Shown here in pieces: positions 1-9,021 of a DNA stretch of 64,000 nucleotides (position 1 is its first letter; each line of letters opens with the position of its first letter). The DNA lies in NCBI RefSeq assembly GCF_014395785.1, contig NZ_CP060713.1, positions 3,562,501-3,626,500 on the forward strand. Reading direction: 5' to 3'. This DNA comes from Nocardioides mesophilus. GTDB taxonomy: Bacteria; Actinomycetota; Actinomycetes; Propionibacteriales; Nocardioidaceae. The notes beneath the pieces were generated by a model. That model made no database searches and had not been told where the DNA came from. It saw nothing but the letters and a program-made list of their open reading frames with translations. The position numbers and the translations under genes are program-made.

Positions 1-377
1 GCCTGCAGATCCTGGAGTCGCTGAACCTGCGCCCGCGCCGGCTCGAGATCGTCTCCTGCCCCTCGTGCGGGCGCGCCCAGGTCGACGTCTACAAGCTCGC
101 CGACGAGGTGACCGCGGGGCTCGAGGGCCTCGAGGTGCCGCTGCGCGTGGCCGTCATGGGCTGCGTGGTGAACGGTCCCGGGGAGGCCCGCGAGGCGGAC
201 CTCGGCGTGGCCTCCGGCAACGGCAAGGGCCAGATCTTCGTCAAGGGCGAGGTGATCAAGACCGTGCCGGAGTCGAAGATCGTGGAGACCCTGATCGAGG
301 AGGCCATGCGGCTCGCCGAGGCGATGGGGGAGCCGGTCGACGGCCAGGGCGGTGGGGCCACGGTCTCGGTCAGCTGA
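1..377 (+). CDS. ispG: IspG (GcpE), HMBPP synthase, C-terminal part
   Basis: Carboxy-terminal 124 residues of the MEP-pathway enzyme that reductively opens MEcPP to HMBPP, a late step towards IPP and DMAPP; a cytoplasmic 4Fe-4S enzyme. The frame is already open at base 3, so the start lies left of the window. The cluster ligands of the family are visible: a CPSC pair at window residues 19-22 and, further on, GCVVNGPGE with the third Cys and the Glu ligand. TGA at 375-377. The next gene is a DUF4081/GNAT protein, the same pairing as gcpE-Rv2867c in M. tuberculosis. Identification is firm; only completeness is limited. Confidence 0.96.
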   Translation, partial: LQILESLNLRPRRLEIVSCPSCGRAQVDVYKLADEVTAGLEGLEVPLRVAVMGCVVNGPGEAREADLGVASGNGKGQIFVKGEVIKTVPESKIVETLIEEAMRLAEAMGEPVDGQGGGATVSVS

Positions 378-404
378 TCGCGCCGGGCCAGGCCCCGGGT
401 CGCG

Positions 405-416
405 TAGGCTCGCGGC
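405..416 (+). promoter_or_regulatory. Leaderless promoter of the GNAT gene
   Basis: TAGGCT at 405-410 matches the actinobacterial TAnnnT -10 box. Six bases follow and then GTG at 417, so transcription should start at or next to the start codon. No Shine-Dalgarno sequence is present, which fits a leaderless mRNA. Confidence 0.55.
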
Positions 417-1262
417 GTGCTCCGGACCCTCGACGGCCTACGGCTGCTCGGCCCCTCCGACCTCCCCGCGATGTTGGAGCTGACGGCGCGCGACCCGGTC
501 GTCAACGTCTTCGCTGAGTACCGCTCCCGGCTGACCCGGCTGGACCCCCGCTGGCTCGGCGGTGAGGTGTGGGGCTACTACCAGGACGGCGAGCTGGTCT
601 CGGCGTGCCACTCCGCCGCCAACCTGGTCCCGGTCGAGGCCACCCCGGCGGCGGTCGAGGCGTTCGCGCTGCGCGCCGGCGAGCAATCGCGGCGCTGCGC
701 GACGATCGTCGGCCCCGCCGCGGACGTCGAGGCGATGTGGCGGATGCTCGAGCCGGTCTGGGGCCCTGCGCGGGAGCACCGGCCGCGGCAGTTCCACATG
801 CAGATCGAGGGCCCGGCGGCGATCCCGCCCGACGCCGCCGTACGCCGGACCACCTCCGACGACCTCGACGCCCTCTACCCGGCCTGCGTGGCGATGTACA
901 CCGAGGAGGTCGGGGTCTCCCCGGAGCTGGGCGGCGGGGCCAACCTCTACCGCGCCCGCGTCGCGCAGCTGATCTCCAAGGGCTGGTCGTTCGCCCGGCT
1001 CGACGAGGGGCGCGTGGTGTTCAAGGCGGAGATCGCCGCCGCGACTCCTCACGCCTGCCAGATCCAGGGCGTGTACGTCGCACCCGACCGGCGCGGGCAG
1101 GGGCTCGCCGCCGCCGGGATGGCCGCGGTCGCCGAGATCGCCCGGCGCGAGGTGGCTCCGGTGGTCTCGCTCTACACCAACGACTTCAACGTCGCGGCCT
1201 GGCGGGCCTACGAGCGCGCCGGCTTCACCACGACCGGGCTGTTCAGCACGATCATGTTCTGA
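417..1262 (+). CDS. DUF4081 plus GNAT-family N-acetyltransferase
   Basis: 281-residue two-domain protein. Residues about 1-125 resemble the DUF4081 domain found in front of actinobacterial GNAT proteins. Residues about 140-281 form a GNAT fold with the acetyl-CoA pyrophosphate loop [11 protein letters not shown] and the usual C-terminal [13 protein letters not shown] strand-helix. It probably transfers an acetyl group from acetyl-CoA to an unknown acceptor. GTG at 417 is chosen because a -10 box lies 6 bases upstream. It lies between ispG and proS and matches M. tuberculosis Rv2867c in context. Substrate unknown. Confidence 0.88.
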   Translation: MLRTLDGLRLLGPSDLPAMLELTARDPVVNVFAEYRSRLTRLDPRWLGGEVWGYYQDGELVSACHSAANLVPVEATPAAVEAFALRAGEQSRRCATIVGPAADVEAMWRMLEPVWGPAREHRPRQFHMQIEGPAAIPPDAAVRRTTSDDLDALYPACVAMYTEEVGVSPELGGGANLYRARVAQLISKGWSFARLDEGRVVFKAEIAAATPHACQIQGVYVAPDRRGQGLAAAGMAAVAEIARREVAPVVSLYTNDFNVAAWRAYERAGFTTTGLFSTIMF

Positions 1263-1316
1263 GCCGCCCCGAGGTGCCCGGTGGAATCTGGTGTGCGGCC
1301 GGCCGACACCGGCGGT

Positions 1317-1329
1317 TAGCCTTGCCCGC
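1317..1329 (+). promoter_or_regulatory. Leaderless promoter of proS
   Basis: TAGCCT at 1317-1322 is followed by 7 bases and the ATG at 1330. There is no ribosome-binding site between them. This supports ATG 1330 rather than an upstream in-frame start at 1291. Confidence 0.5.
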
Positions 1330-3093
1330 ATGATCCTGCGGATGTCCAGCCTGTTCCTGCGCACGCTCCGCGACGATCCGGTGGACGCGGAGGTGCCGAG
1401 CCACCGGCTGCTCGTCCGTGCCGGCTACATCCGCCGTGCCGCTCCGGGCATCTACTCGTGGCTGCCGCTCGGGCTGCGGGTGCTGCGCCGGATCGAGGGC
1501 ATCGTGCGCGAGGAGATGGACGCCATGGGCGCCCAGGAGCTCCAGTTCCCCGCGTTGCTGCCGCGCGAGCCCTACGAGGCCAGCGGCCGCTGGACCGAGT
1601 ACGGCGACGGCATCTTCCGCCTCAAGGACCGCAAGGGCGGCGACTACCTGCTCGGCCCCACCCACGAGGAGCTCTTCACGCTGGTGGTGAAGGACCTCTA
1701 CTCCTCCTACAAGGACCTTCCGGTCTGGCTCTACCAGATCCAGACCAAGTACCGCGACGAGGCGCGCCCCCGGGCCGGCCTGCTGCGCGGCCGCGAGTTC
1801 ATCATGAAGGACTCCTACTCCTTCGACAGCTCCGACGAGGGTCTGGACAAGTCCTACGCGGCGCACCGTCAGGCCTATGTCAAGATCTTCGACCGGCTCG
1901 GCTTCGACTACGTGATCGTGAAGGCGACCGCCGGAGCGATGGGCGGCTCGAAGTCCGAGGAGTTCCTCGCCACCGCCGCCAACGGCGAGGACACCTACGT
2001 CCGCTGCAGCAACTGCGACTACGCCGCCAACGTCGAGGCGGTGCAGGTCCGGGCGCCCCAGCCCCGGGCGTACGACGACGTGCCGGCCGCGCACGCCGAG
2101 CGCACGCCGGGGACGCCCACCATCGGCACCCTGGTCGACCACCTCAACGAGAAGTTCCCCCGCGAGGACCGCCCCTGGCACGCCGGCGACACCCTGAAGA
2201 ACGTGCTCGTCGTGCTCCGGCACCCCGACGGCACCCGCGAGCCGGTCGCGATCGGCCTGCCCGGTGACCGCGAGGTCGACGAGAAGCGGCTCGGCGGCCA
2301 GCTCGAGCCGATCGAGGTGGAGGCCTTCGACGAGAAGGACTTCGCGGCCAACCCTCACCTGGTCAAGGGCTACATCGGCCCCGGGGTGCTGGGGGAGAAG
2401 AACCCGTCGGGGATCCGCTACCTCGTGGACCCCCGGATCGTCGAGGGCACCCGCTGGGTGACCGGCGCCGACGTCGACGGCAGCCACGTGATCGACCTGG
2501 TCGCGGGGCGGGACTTCACCCCCGACGGCACCATCGAGGCCGCCGAGGTCCGCGACGGCGACCCCTGCCCGCGCTGCGAGGGGACCCTGGAGTCCGCCCG
2601 CGGCATCGAGATGGGCCACATCTTCCAGCTCGGCCGCAAGTACGCCGAGGCGCTCGACCTGCGGGTGCTCGACGAGAACGGCAAGCTCGTCACGGTCACG
2701 ATGGGCTCCTACGGCATCGGGGTCTCCCGGGCGGTCGCGGCGATCGCCGAGAACACCCACGACGACCTCGGACTGGTGTGGCCCCGCGAGGTCGCCCCCG
2801 CGGACGTCCACCTGGTGGCGACCGGCAAGGACGAGGCCGTCTACGAGGCGGCGCGCACGCTGGCCGACGAGCTGCACGCCCGGGGGCTCACCGTCCTCTA
2901 CGACGACCGGCCCAAGGTGTCGCCCGGGGTGAAGTTCAAGGACGCCGAGCTGATCGGCGTCCCGACGATCGTGGTGGTCGGCAAGGGCCTCGCCGACGGG
3001 GTCGTGGAGGTCAAGGACCGGGCGAGCGGGGAGCGGGAGAACGTCGCTGTCGACGCGGCGGCGGACCGGCTGAGGGAGGTAGCGCGTGGTTGA
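1330..3093 (+). CDS. proS: Prolyl-tRNA synthetase
   Basis: 587 residues, the size of bacterial-type ProRS with the editing insertion. Class II synthetase motif 1 lies in the N-terminal 100 residues ([17 protein letters not shown]), motif 2 contains [16 protein letters not shown], and motif 3 lies in [13 protein letters not shown]. Between motifs 2 and 3 (about residues 225-385) is the YbaK-like editing domain that removes mischarged alanine. The C-terminal 100 residues are the anticodon-binding domain. It charges tRNA-Pro in the cytoplasm. The start at ATG 1330 is supported by the -10 box and by family N-termini beginning [16 protein letters not shown]. The next gene overlaps its 3' end by 8 bases. 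Confidence 0.97.
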   Translation: MILRMSSLFLRTLRDDPVDAEVPSHRLLVRAGYIRRAAPGIYSWLPLGLRVLRRIEGIVREEMDAMGAQELQFPALLPREPYEASGRWTEYGDGIFRLKDRKGGDYLLGPTHEELFTLVVKDLYSSYKDLPVWLYQIQTKYRDEARPRAGLLRGREFIMKDSYSFDSSDEGLDKSYAAHRQAYVKIFDRLGFDYVIVKATAGAMGGSKSEEFLATAANGEDTYVRCSNCDYAANVEAVQVRAPQPRAYDDVPAAHAERTPGTPTIGTLVDHLNEKFPREDRPWHAGDTLKNVLVVLRHPDGTREPVAIGLPGDREVDEKRLGGQLEPIEVEAFDEKDFAANPHLVKGYIGPGVLGEKNPSGIRYLVDPRIVEGTRWVTGADVDGSHVIDLVAGRDFTPDGTIEAAEVRDGDPCPRCEGTLESARGIEMGHIFQLGRKYAEALDLRVLDENGKLVTVTMGSYGIGVSRAVAAIAENTHDDLGLVWPREVAPADVHLVATGKDEAVYEAARTLADELHARGLTVLYDDRPKVSPGVKFKDAELIGVPTIVVVGKGLADGVVEVKDRASGERENVAVDAAADRLREVARG

Positions 3094-3802
3094 CCCGGGG
3101 GAGCCGATCGAGGCCGTCATCTTCGACTGGGGCGGCACGCTGACGCCCTGGCACACCGTCGACTTCGTCGAGGAGAGCCTGGCCCTCGCGGCCGCAGCCC
3201 TGGAGTCCGACGCATCCGCCGCGGAGACGCTGCGGCTGGCCGCCGACACGGTCTGGGGGCGTTCGCGCGACCACCACGTGAGCGCGACGATCGCCGACAT
3301 CTTCGCGGAGGCCGGACTCGTCCACGACGAGGGGATGCTCACGTCGTACCGCGAGTTCTGGGAGCCGCACACGCTCACCGACCCGGACGTGCTGCCGCTG
3401 TTCAGCCGGCTGAAGGTGGACGGGCTGAAGATCGGGGTGCTGTCCAACACCGTCTGGCCGCGGGACTGGCACGAGGACTACTTCCGGCGCGACGGCGTGC
3501 TCGACATGCTGGACGGCGCCGTCTACACCAGCGAGGTGCCGTGGACCAAGCCGGCACCCGAGGCCTTCCAGGCCGCCGCGGACGCGGTCGGGGTGAGCGG
3601 GCCCGGCCGCTGCGTGTTCGTCGGTGACCGGCTCTTCGACGACATCTGGGGCGCCGGGCAGGTCGGCATGCGCACCATCCTGGTGCCGCACAGCGACATC
3701 CCGCGGGCGCAGGTCGGTCACACCGAGGGCGAGCCCGACGCGGTCGTCGAGCGGCTGGCGCACGTGTACGACGTCGTGGCGAGCTGGCGGAGCGCCGGCT
3801 GA
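3086..3802 (+). CDS. HAD-superfamily protein
   Basis: 238 residues. Starts with GTG inside the last codons of proS (8-base overlap), so it is probably cotranscribed and translationally coupled. HAD motif I is FDWGGTLT near residues 14-21, motif II is the VLSNT stretch, the motif III lysine lies in TKPAPEAF, and motif IV is FVGDRLFDD. The second catalytic position of motif I is Gly instead of the usual Asp (DxG rather than DxD), so the general acid of ordinary HAD phosphatases is missing. It could be a phosphatase with altered chemistry or a non-hydrolytic member. Substrate unknown. Confidence 0.85.
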   Translation: MVDPGEPIEAVIFDWGGTLTPWHTVDFVEESLALAAAALESDASAAETLRLAADTVWGRSRDHHVSATIADIFAEAGLVHDEGMLTSYREFWEPHTLTDPDVLPLFSRLKVDGLKIGVLSNTVWPRDWHEDYFRRDGVLDMLDGAVYTSEVPWTKPAPEAFQAAADAVGVSGPGRCVFVGDRLFDDIWGAGQVGMRTILVPHSDIPRAQVGHTEGEPDAVVERLAHVYDVVASWRSAG

Positions 3803-3968
3803 CCCACGCCGGCCAGGGCCGATCGTCCGACCTGCAGGATCCGGCATCTGCGCAAAGCCGCACAAAATTCTCCGGCGCACGTCTTCCCAGGACGACGTCG
3901 CGGAGGCAGGATCGGGCCACCGGGACACATGTTCCGGACTCGGACCCCAGATTGGACTGTGCCCGCAC

Positions 3969-4943
3969 ATGACCCGACTCCGTCTGCGCACCGCCACCCT
4001 CGCCGGCGCCGCCGCGCTCGCCCTCACCTCGCTGGTCGCCCCCGCCGGCGCCTCCGAGCCGGTGGCCGACCGCACGGCCGGCTGCTTCGACCCGGCTTCG
4101 GTCGGCGCCGGCTCCGCGGCCGCCCGTGGCGGCTTCGCCGAGCGCGACCACCGCGACATCACCGCCAAGCAGCAGGCGGCCATCGAGGCCCGCACCGCCC
4201 GCATCCTCGCCGCGAAGGGCAACGCCAAGGGCAAGCCCGGCGGCGGTGGCGGCGGCGGCACCGGCGGTGGCGGCACCGTCAGCGCCGGGAGCATCCCGGT
4301 CTACGTCCACGTCATGATGGACAAGGCCGGCAACGGCAACGTCAGCAGCACCCAGATCTCCAACCAGATCGCCGTCCTGAACAAGACCTACGGCGGCCAG
4401 GAGTCCAGCGCCGCCTCGAACACCGGGTTCACGTTCACGCTGGCCGGCACCGACCGCTTCTACAACGACCAGTGGCACGTGGACCGGCAGAGCTCGAGCT
4501 ACCGCTCCCAGACCCGCCAGGGGGGCGCCGACGCGCTCAACATCTGGCTGGTCGACTTCGGCTACCTCGGCATCGCCACCTTCCCCTGGGACTACAGCCG
4601 CAACCCCGGCATCGACGGCATCCGGGTGCACTACGACTCCGTGCCCGGCGGCGGCATCGCCAACTACAACCTGGGGGAGACCGCGACCCACGAGGCCGGC
4701 CACTGGCTGGGGCTCTACCACACCTTCCAGGGCGGCTGCACGACCACGAACGACGAGGTGAGCGACACCCCGGCGCAGAGCAGCTCCACCAACGGCTGCC
4801 CGAGCGGCCGCGACTCCTGCTCGCTGCCGGGCCTCGACCCGATCCACAACTACATGGACTACAGCTACGACACCTGCTACACCGAGTTCACCGGGCAGCA
4901 GACCGTGCGCATGCAGCAGATGTACACCGCCTACCGCGCCTGA
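3969..4943 (+). CDS. Secreted M43-family zinc metalloprotease (copy 1)
   Basis: 324 residues. The N-terminus has Arg residues, an Ala/Leu-rich helix and an AGA-type signal peptidase site near residue 28. A propeptide and a Gly-rich linker (about residues 85-105) precede the catalytic domain. The zinc motif is HEAGHWLGLYH, residues 241-251, and the HNYMDYSYD Met-turn follows. Paired cysteines suggest disulphides and export. Pappalysin/cytophagalysin family (M43) endoprotease. ATG 3969 is chosen because it gives a clean signal peptide; the open frame extends upstream without one. It is a tandem paralogue of the gene at 5151, separated from it by a strong terminator. Confidence 0.9.
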   Translation: MTRLRLRTATLAGAAALALTSLVAPAGASEPVADRTAGCFDPASVGAGSAAARGGFAERDHRDITAKQQAAIEARTARILAAKGNAKGKPGGGGGGGTGGGGTVSAGSIPVYVHVMMDKAGNGNVSSTQISNQIAVLNKTYGGQESSAASNTGFTFTLAGTDRFYNDQWHVDRQSSSYRSQTRQGGADALNIWLVDFGYLGIATFPWDYSRNPGIDGIRVHYDSVPGGGIANYNLGETATHEAGHWLGLYHTFQGGCTTTNDEVSDTPAQSSSTNGCPSGRDSCSLPGLDPIHNYMDYSYDTCYTEFTGQQTVRMQQMYTAYRA

Positions 4944-4974
4944 GCCTCCGCCCGGAGCTCACGGCCGGCTCGTC

Positions 4975-5007
4975 GATCCTCCCCGGAACACGCTTCCGGG
5001 GAGGATC
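4975..5007 (+). terminator. Hairpin terminator after M43 copy 1
   Basis: A perfect 14-bp stem (arms 4975-4988 and 4994-5007) with a 5-base loop CACGC, 32 bases after the stop codon. There is no U-tract, as is common in actinobacteria. It separates transcription of the two tandem proteases. Confidence 0.75.
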
Positions 5008-5150
5008 TACGCATATCGCCCCTGGCCGGAGCCGCTTCTGCACAAGTCGCCGGACACACCGGCGAGGGTGCTTTACGGTGGCGCTCGGCGCCGACACGAT
5101 CGGCCCAGCCGGCGCTCCGCCGGACTCGCTCTCACACCCAGGGGAAACGC

Positions 5151-6080
5151 ATGATCCGTCTCAGGAGCGCCGCAGTCGCCGGCCTCACCGCGCTCGCGCT
5201 CACCGGCCTGATGGCCCCGGCCGAGGCGGCGCTGCCGACCTCCGAGCGCGGACCGGTCTGCGCCCCGCAGACCGCTGCCGGTGCGGCGGCCAAGGGCGAC
5301 GCCCGCGCCCCCGGCGAGGTGGACCACCGCGACGTCAGCGCCACCGAGCAGCGCGCCATCGACGACCGCACCAGTGCGCTGCTGGCCAGGAAGGGCGGCG
5401 GCGGCAAGCCGCTCCAGGGGATCACGGTGCCGGTCTACGTGCACGTCATGGCGGCCGCGGACGGCACCGGCGACGTCACCGACGCCCAGGTCACCCAGCA
5501 GGTCGCGGTGCTCAACAACACCTTCGCCGGCGGTGAGTCCTCCGGGGCCGCCGACACCGGCTTCCGGTTCACCCTGGCCGGGCTCGACCGCTTCTACAAC
5601 GACACCTGGCACAACGACCGCAGCAGCAGCACCTACCGCAAGGCGACCCGCCAGGGCGGCGCGGACGCGCTCAACATCTGGCTCGTCGACTTCAACTACC
5701 TCGGCGTCGCCACGTTCCCCTGGGACTTCGACAAGAAGGACGGGATCGACGGGATCCGGGTGCAGTACTCCAGCCTGCCGGGCGGCACCGAGAAGAACTA
5801 CAACCTCGGTGAGACCGCGACCCACGAGGCCGGTCACTGGTTCGGGCTCTTCCACACCTTCCAGGGCGGCTGCAACGAGCCCGGCGACGAGATCAGCGAC
5901 ACCCCGGCGCAGTCGGTCGCGACCAACGGCTGCCCCGCCGGCCAGGACTCCTGCGTCGACCAGCCGGGCCTGGACCCGATCCACAACTACATGGACTACA
6001 GCTACGACAGCTGCTACTGGGAGTTCAGCCCGGGCCAGTCGGTCCGGATGGCCGACATGTGGACGGCCTACCGCTCCTGA
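5151..6080 (+). CDS. Secreted M43-family zinc metalloprotease (copy 2)
   Basis: 309 residues, closely similar to the preceding gene across the catalytic domain (shared blocks include RQGGADALNIWLVDF and GLDPIHNYMDYSYD). Signal peptide at residues 1-26 ending APAEAA. Propeptide, short Lys/Gly linker, then the M43 domain with HEAGHWFGLFH at residues 225-235 and the Met-turn. The long Gly run of copy 1 is shortened here. The ribosome-binding site is GGGGAAA before ATG 5151. An exported protein-degrading enzyme arising by tandem duplication. Substrate preference unknown. Confidence 0.9.
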   Translation: MIRLRSAAVAGLTALALTGLMAPAEAALPTSERGPVCAPQTAAGAAAKGDARAPGEVDHRDVSATEQRAIDDRTSALLARKGGGGKPLQGITVPVYVHVMAAADGTGDVTDAQVTQQVAVLNNTFAGGESSGAADTGFRFTLAGLDRFYNDTWHNDRSSSTYRKATRQGGADALNIWLVDFNYLGVATFPWDFDKKDGIDGIRVQYSSLPGGTEKNYNLGETATHEAGHWFGLFHTFQGGCNEPGDEISDTPAQSVATNGCPAGQDSCVDQPGLDPIHNYMDYSYDSCYWEFSPGQSVRMADMWTAYRS

Positions 6081-6088
6081 CGCCCGCC

Positions 6089-6124
6089 GACGCCCCGCCC
6101 CGGTGATCCCGGTGGCGGGGCGTC
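6089..6124. terminator. Bidirectional hairpin between convergent genes
   Basis: Arms 6089-6099 and 6114-6124 (GACGCCCCGCC and its exact complement) enclose an inner CCGG/CCGG stem. It lies between the plus-strand protease and the minus-strand DUF4439 gene, so it can end transcription from both sides. Confidence 0.7.
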
Positions 6125-6160
6125 GCCACGTCCGGGGTGCGGACGCCCGTGCCGAGCTGC

Positions 6161-6586
6161 CTAGAGCTCGGGCACACCGGGGAAGGCGTCTGGACCGGCG
6201 CCGAAGCCCAGCCCGCGCACCGCGGCGTCCTCCAGCGCGTCGATCGCCCACTGCCGGTCCGCCCTCGCGGTGTTGCCGACCGCGACCGCGTAGGACTCCG
6301 CGCAGCGGTCCTCGATCTGCCGCGCGGCCACCCGGCACTGCTCCGCGGTCCGCGCCGGGGTCGGCACCTCGTAGCTCGGCTCCGCGGCCACCGGCTCCTC
6401 GCCGCGGTCGCGGATGATCGTGAGCAGCTGGTCGCGCCGGGCCCGGTGCGTGGCGTACGCCGCCCGCAGCGCGTCGGCGAGGACCGGCTCGCTGGTCGAC
6501 GAGACCCGGCCGCCCAGGACGCCGTACACGTAGATCGCGGCGTGCTCGCCGGCCAGCGCCTGCTGCAGCGCCTGGATGGGGGTCAT
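6161..6586 (-). CDS. Ferritin-like DUF4439 protein
   Basis: 141 residues, almost entirely helical and Ala-rich, with the DUF4439 (ferritin-like) start ALQQALAGEHAAIYVYGVLG. Glu, His and Tyr residues lie in helix positions, but a complete di-iron ligand set cannot be confirmed by eye. The ATG overlaps the stop of the upstream lipoprotein gene (ATGA), so the two are translationally coupled. Position and strand next to proS and rimP match M. tuberculosis Rv2844. Function unknown. Confidence 0.8.
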   Translation of the reverse strand: MTPIQALQQALAGEHAAIYVYGVLGGRVSSTSEPVLADALRAAYATHRARRDQLLTIIRDRGEEPVAAEPSYEVPTPARTAEQCRVAARQIEDRCAESYAVAVGNTARADRQWAIDALEDAAVRGLGFGAGPDAFPGVPEL

Positions 6587-7245
6587 CTGCCGGAGCCCGG
6601 GACGGGGCCGTGGAGCAGCACGGCCTGCTGGGCGGCGGCTGCCGCCATGCTCGCCAGGACGCGCGCGAACACGCCGCTCTCGGCGGCGAAGGCGCCGCGC
6701 TTCTCGGCGGTGCTCAGCTCCTCCTCCGCCCGGGCCACGGCCAGGACGGCGCGGGAGCGCTCCGGCGGGACCCGCACCGGGGTGTCCGGGCCGGGGGAAC
6801 CGGGCGACGAGCCGGGGGAGGGCGGCTGCGACGACGGCGAGGACGTCCCCGACGGTGCGGTCGGGGCTGTCGGGGACGTCGGTTCGGTCGCGGGTGAGCT
6901 GTTCGCGGCCGGCGGGGTGGCCTGCTCCAGCAGCTCCACGTGCGCGGCGTGGATGCGGCGTACGGCGTCCAGCTGTGCCGCCAGCGCCGGGAAGGCCGCT
7001 GCGGTGGCGTCGATCCGCTCCAGCATCCGCTGCTCGACGGCGAGCACGTCCGCGGCCAGCTCGACGTCCGGGTCGGCGCCCGGCTCCGGGGTCGGCCGGG
7101 GACTGAGCCGACCCGCGCGGCGTTCCGGCCGGCCGTTGTAGGGGGAGCAGCCCGCCACCCCGGCACCGACGACGGCTCCCGCGGCCAGCAGCCCGGTGCG
7201 CCGGGTCAGCAGGAGGCGTTCGGGGCGGACAGGACGGGCAGGCAC
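6583..7245 (-). CDS. Putative Tat/lipoprotein, helical partner of DUF4439
   Basis: 220 residues. The N-terminus has a twin-arginine-like TRRTGLLAAGAV segment followed by the lipobox VAGC at about residues 30-33, so it is probably exported and lipidated at the Cys. The rest is two helical blocks (about 60-110 and 160-215) split by a Pro/Ser/Thr-rich spacer, possibly a second ferritin-like bundle. It is first in a two-gene minus-strand operon with the DUF4439 gene. Context matches M. tuberculosis Rv2843. GTG 7245 has a -10 box 6 bases upstream. Function unknown. Confidence 0.72.
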   Translation of the reverse strand: MPARPVRPERLLLTRRTGLLAAGAVVGAGVAGCSPYNGRPERRAGRLSPRPTPEPGADPDVELAADVLAVEQRMLERIDATAAAFPALAAQLDAVRRIHAAHVELLEQATPPAANSSPATEPTSPTAPTAPSGTSSPSSQPPSPGSSPGSPGPDTPVRVPPERSRAVLAVARAEEELSTAEKRGAFAAESGVFARVLASMAAAAAQQAVLLHGPVPGSGR

Positions 7246-7257
7246 CCGCCGACTCTA
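7246..7257 (-). promoter_or_regulatory. Leaderless promoter of the lipoprotein gene
   Basis: On the minus strand, TAGAGT (7257 to 7252) is followed by 6 bases and GTG at 7245. No ribosome-binding site is present. Confidence 0.5.
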
Positions 7258-7410
7258 TCCGGCAGCACGGGCCGACCGGCGGCGGAGCGGGGCCGCGGTC
7301 GTCCCGCGCCGGCCGGGCAGTGGTCCGAGTGCGGCTACCGTGGTCGGTAGAGCGTGCCGACAGCCGCCGTACCGACGCTCCGGTGGTCGGTCGGGACCCC
7401 CGTCGTGGGC

Positions 7411-7416
7411 TAGGGT
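7411..7416 (+). promoter_or_regulatory. -10 box of the rimP-nusA-infB operon
   Basis: TAGGGT at 7411-7416. The start site would be near 7423, giving a leader of about 30 bases that contains GAGGAGGAA just before the rimP GTG. Unlike many neighbours, this mRNA has a leader and a strong ribosome-binding site. Confidence 0.5.
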
Positions 7417-7452
7417 TGGGCCGCCCACAACAGCACAGCGAGGAGGAAGCCC

Positions 7453-7920
7453 GTGAGTATCGAGCAGACCCGGGACCGCCTTGCGAAGGTGCTCGAGGCG
7501 CCGATGGCCGACTTCGGCCTCGACGTGGAGGCCATCGAGCTGAGCAACGCCGGCCGGCGCCGAGTGCTGCGCGTGGCGGTGGACCAGGACGGCGGCGTCA
7601 CGCTCGACGACATCGCCGAGGCGACCGTGGAGGTCTCCCGGTTGCTCGACGAGTCCGACGTGATGGGCCAGCAGCCGTACCTTCTCGAGGTCACCTCCCC
7701 GGGCACCGACCGGCCGCTGACCCTGCCGCGGCACTGGCGGCGCAACCAGGGACGACTGGTCAAGGTCACCGACCACGACGGCCAGAGCGTCACCGGGCGC
7801 ATCCTGCGCAGCGACGACGACACCACCACCCTCGACGTGGACGGCACCGAGCAGACACTCGCCTACGGCGACGTGGCGAAGGCCCGGGTCCAGGTCGAGC
7901 TGAACCGCAAGGAGAGCTGA
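7453..7920 (+). CDS. rimP: Ribosome maturation factor RimP
   Basis: 155 residues, normal for the family. The N-terminal domain carries [14 protein letters not shown] and the characteristic [12 protein letters not shown] at about residues 76-87. The C-terminal SH3-like domain begins near residue 95. It assists 30S subunit maturation in the cytoplasm. GTG 7453 has GAGGAGGAA 5-7 bases upstream. First gene of the rimP-nusA-ylxR-infB-rbfA-truB cluster, the same order as M. tuberculosis Rv2842c onwards. Confidence 0.95.
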   Translation: MSIEQTRDRLAKVLEAPMADFGLDVEAIELSNAGRRRVLRVAVDQDGGVTLDDIAEATVEVSRLLDESDVMGQQPYLLEVTSPGTDRPLTLPRHWRRNQGRLVKVTDHDGQSVTGRILRSDDDTTTLDVDGTEQTLAYGDVAKARVQVELNRKES

Positions 7921-7925
7921 GTCGC

Positions 7926-8941
7926 ATGGACATCGACATGACGGTGCTGCGCGCACTCGAGCGCGAGAAGGAGATCTCCTTCGACATCCTCGTGGAGGCC
8001 ATCGAGCAGGCCTTGCTGACGGCGTACCACAAGTCGCCCGGGCCCAGGACAAGGCGCGCGTGGTCCTGGACCGCAAGAGCGGCCACGTCACCGTGTTCGC
8101 CGCGGAGACCGACGAGGAGGGCGAGGTGGTCGGGGAGTACGACGACACCCCGGCCGGCTTCGGACGGATCGCGGCCACCACGGCGAAGCAGATCATCCTG
8201 CAGCGCCTGCGCGACGCCGAGGACGAGCTGCGCTTCGGCGAGTTCTCCGGCAAGGAGGGCGACATCGTCTCGGGCGTCATCCAGCAGGGTCGCGACCCGC
8301 AGGACGTCCTGGTCGACCTCGGCAAGCTCGAGGCGTCGCTGCCGGTGGCCGAGCGCGTGCCGGGGGAGACCTACGAGCACGGCGGCCGGCTCAAGGCCCT
8401 GGTGATCAGCGTCCGCAAGGGCATGCGCGGGCCGCAGGTGACGCTCTCGCGCTCCCACCCCAACCTGGTCAAGAAGCTGTTCGCCCTCGAGGTGCCCGAG
8501 ATCGCCGACGGCACCGTGGAGATCTGCGCGATCGCGCGCGAGGCCGGGCACCGCACCAAGCTCGCGGTCCGCACCACGGTCCCGGGCGTCAACGCCAAGG
8601 GCTCGTGCATCGGGCCGATGGGGCAGCGGGTCCGCGCCGTCATGAGCGAGCTGCACGGCGAGAAGATCGACATCGTCGACTGGGCGGAGGACCCGGCCGA
8701 GATGGTCGCGCACGCGCTCTCCCCGGCCCGGGTGAGCAGCGTCGAGGTGGTCGACGCCGCGGCCCGCTCCGCGCGCGTGATCGTGCCCGACTACCAGCTC
8801 TCGCTGGCCATCGGCAAGGAGGGGCAGAACGCCCGGCTGGCCGCCCGGCTCACCGGCTGGCGCATCGACATCCGCTCCGACGAGGCCCCCGCGGAGCCGC
8901 CGGTGGCGCCTCCGCTGCGCTCCGGCAACGGCCCGGCCTGA
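7926..8941 (+). CDS. nusA: Transcription factor NusA (frameshifted in this sequence)
   Basis: NusA binds RNA polymerase and controls pausing, termination and antitermination. ATG 7926 opens [18 protein letters not shown], the family N-terminus, but that frame is lost after AYHKSPG. The protein resumes in the next frame with [19 protein letters not shown] and runs to TGA 8941. One extra G in the GGG run at 8040-8042 restores a single 338-codon frame with NTD, S1, KH1 and KH2 domains ([26 protein letters not shown]). NusA is generally indispensable, so a sequencing error is more likely than a real mutation. It lies 5 bases after rimP. Confidence 0.9.
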
Positions 8942-8970
8942 GTCGGTTCGGACACGGACGCCGGAACGGG

Positions 8971-8976
8971 TAGACT
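8971..8976 (+). promoter_or_regulatory. -10 box upstream of ylxR, inside the operon
   Basis: TAGACT at 8971-8976, with a weak TTCGGA 18 bases upstream. The start site would fall at the ATG of a short ORF (8982-9017), giving a leaderless message that reaches ylxR and infB. This would be a second promoter for the distal genes. Confidence 0.4.
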
Positions 8977-8981
8977 GGTCG

Positions 8982-9017
8982 ATGGTGGTCAGCCGTCCCG
9001 ACCTCCAGGCGATGTAG
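8982..9017 (+). CDS. Possible 11-codon leaderless upstream ORF
   Basis: ATG 8982 starts an 11-codon ORF ending TAG 9015-9017, four bases before the ylxR ATG. Its start sits 5 bases after a TAnnnT -10 box, the layout of leaderless small ORFs known in mycobacteria. ylxR has no clear ribosome-binding site of its own, so re-initiation after this ORF could drive it. No product function is claimed. Confidence 0.3.
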   Translation: MVVSRPDLQAM

Positions 9018-9021
9018 ACGT

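Noticed and set aside
1252-3450. Minus-strand open frame opposite proS
   Set aside because: Antisense shadow; ProRS motifs are complete on plus.
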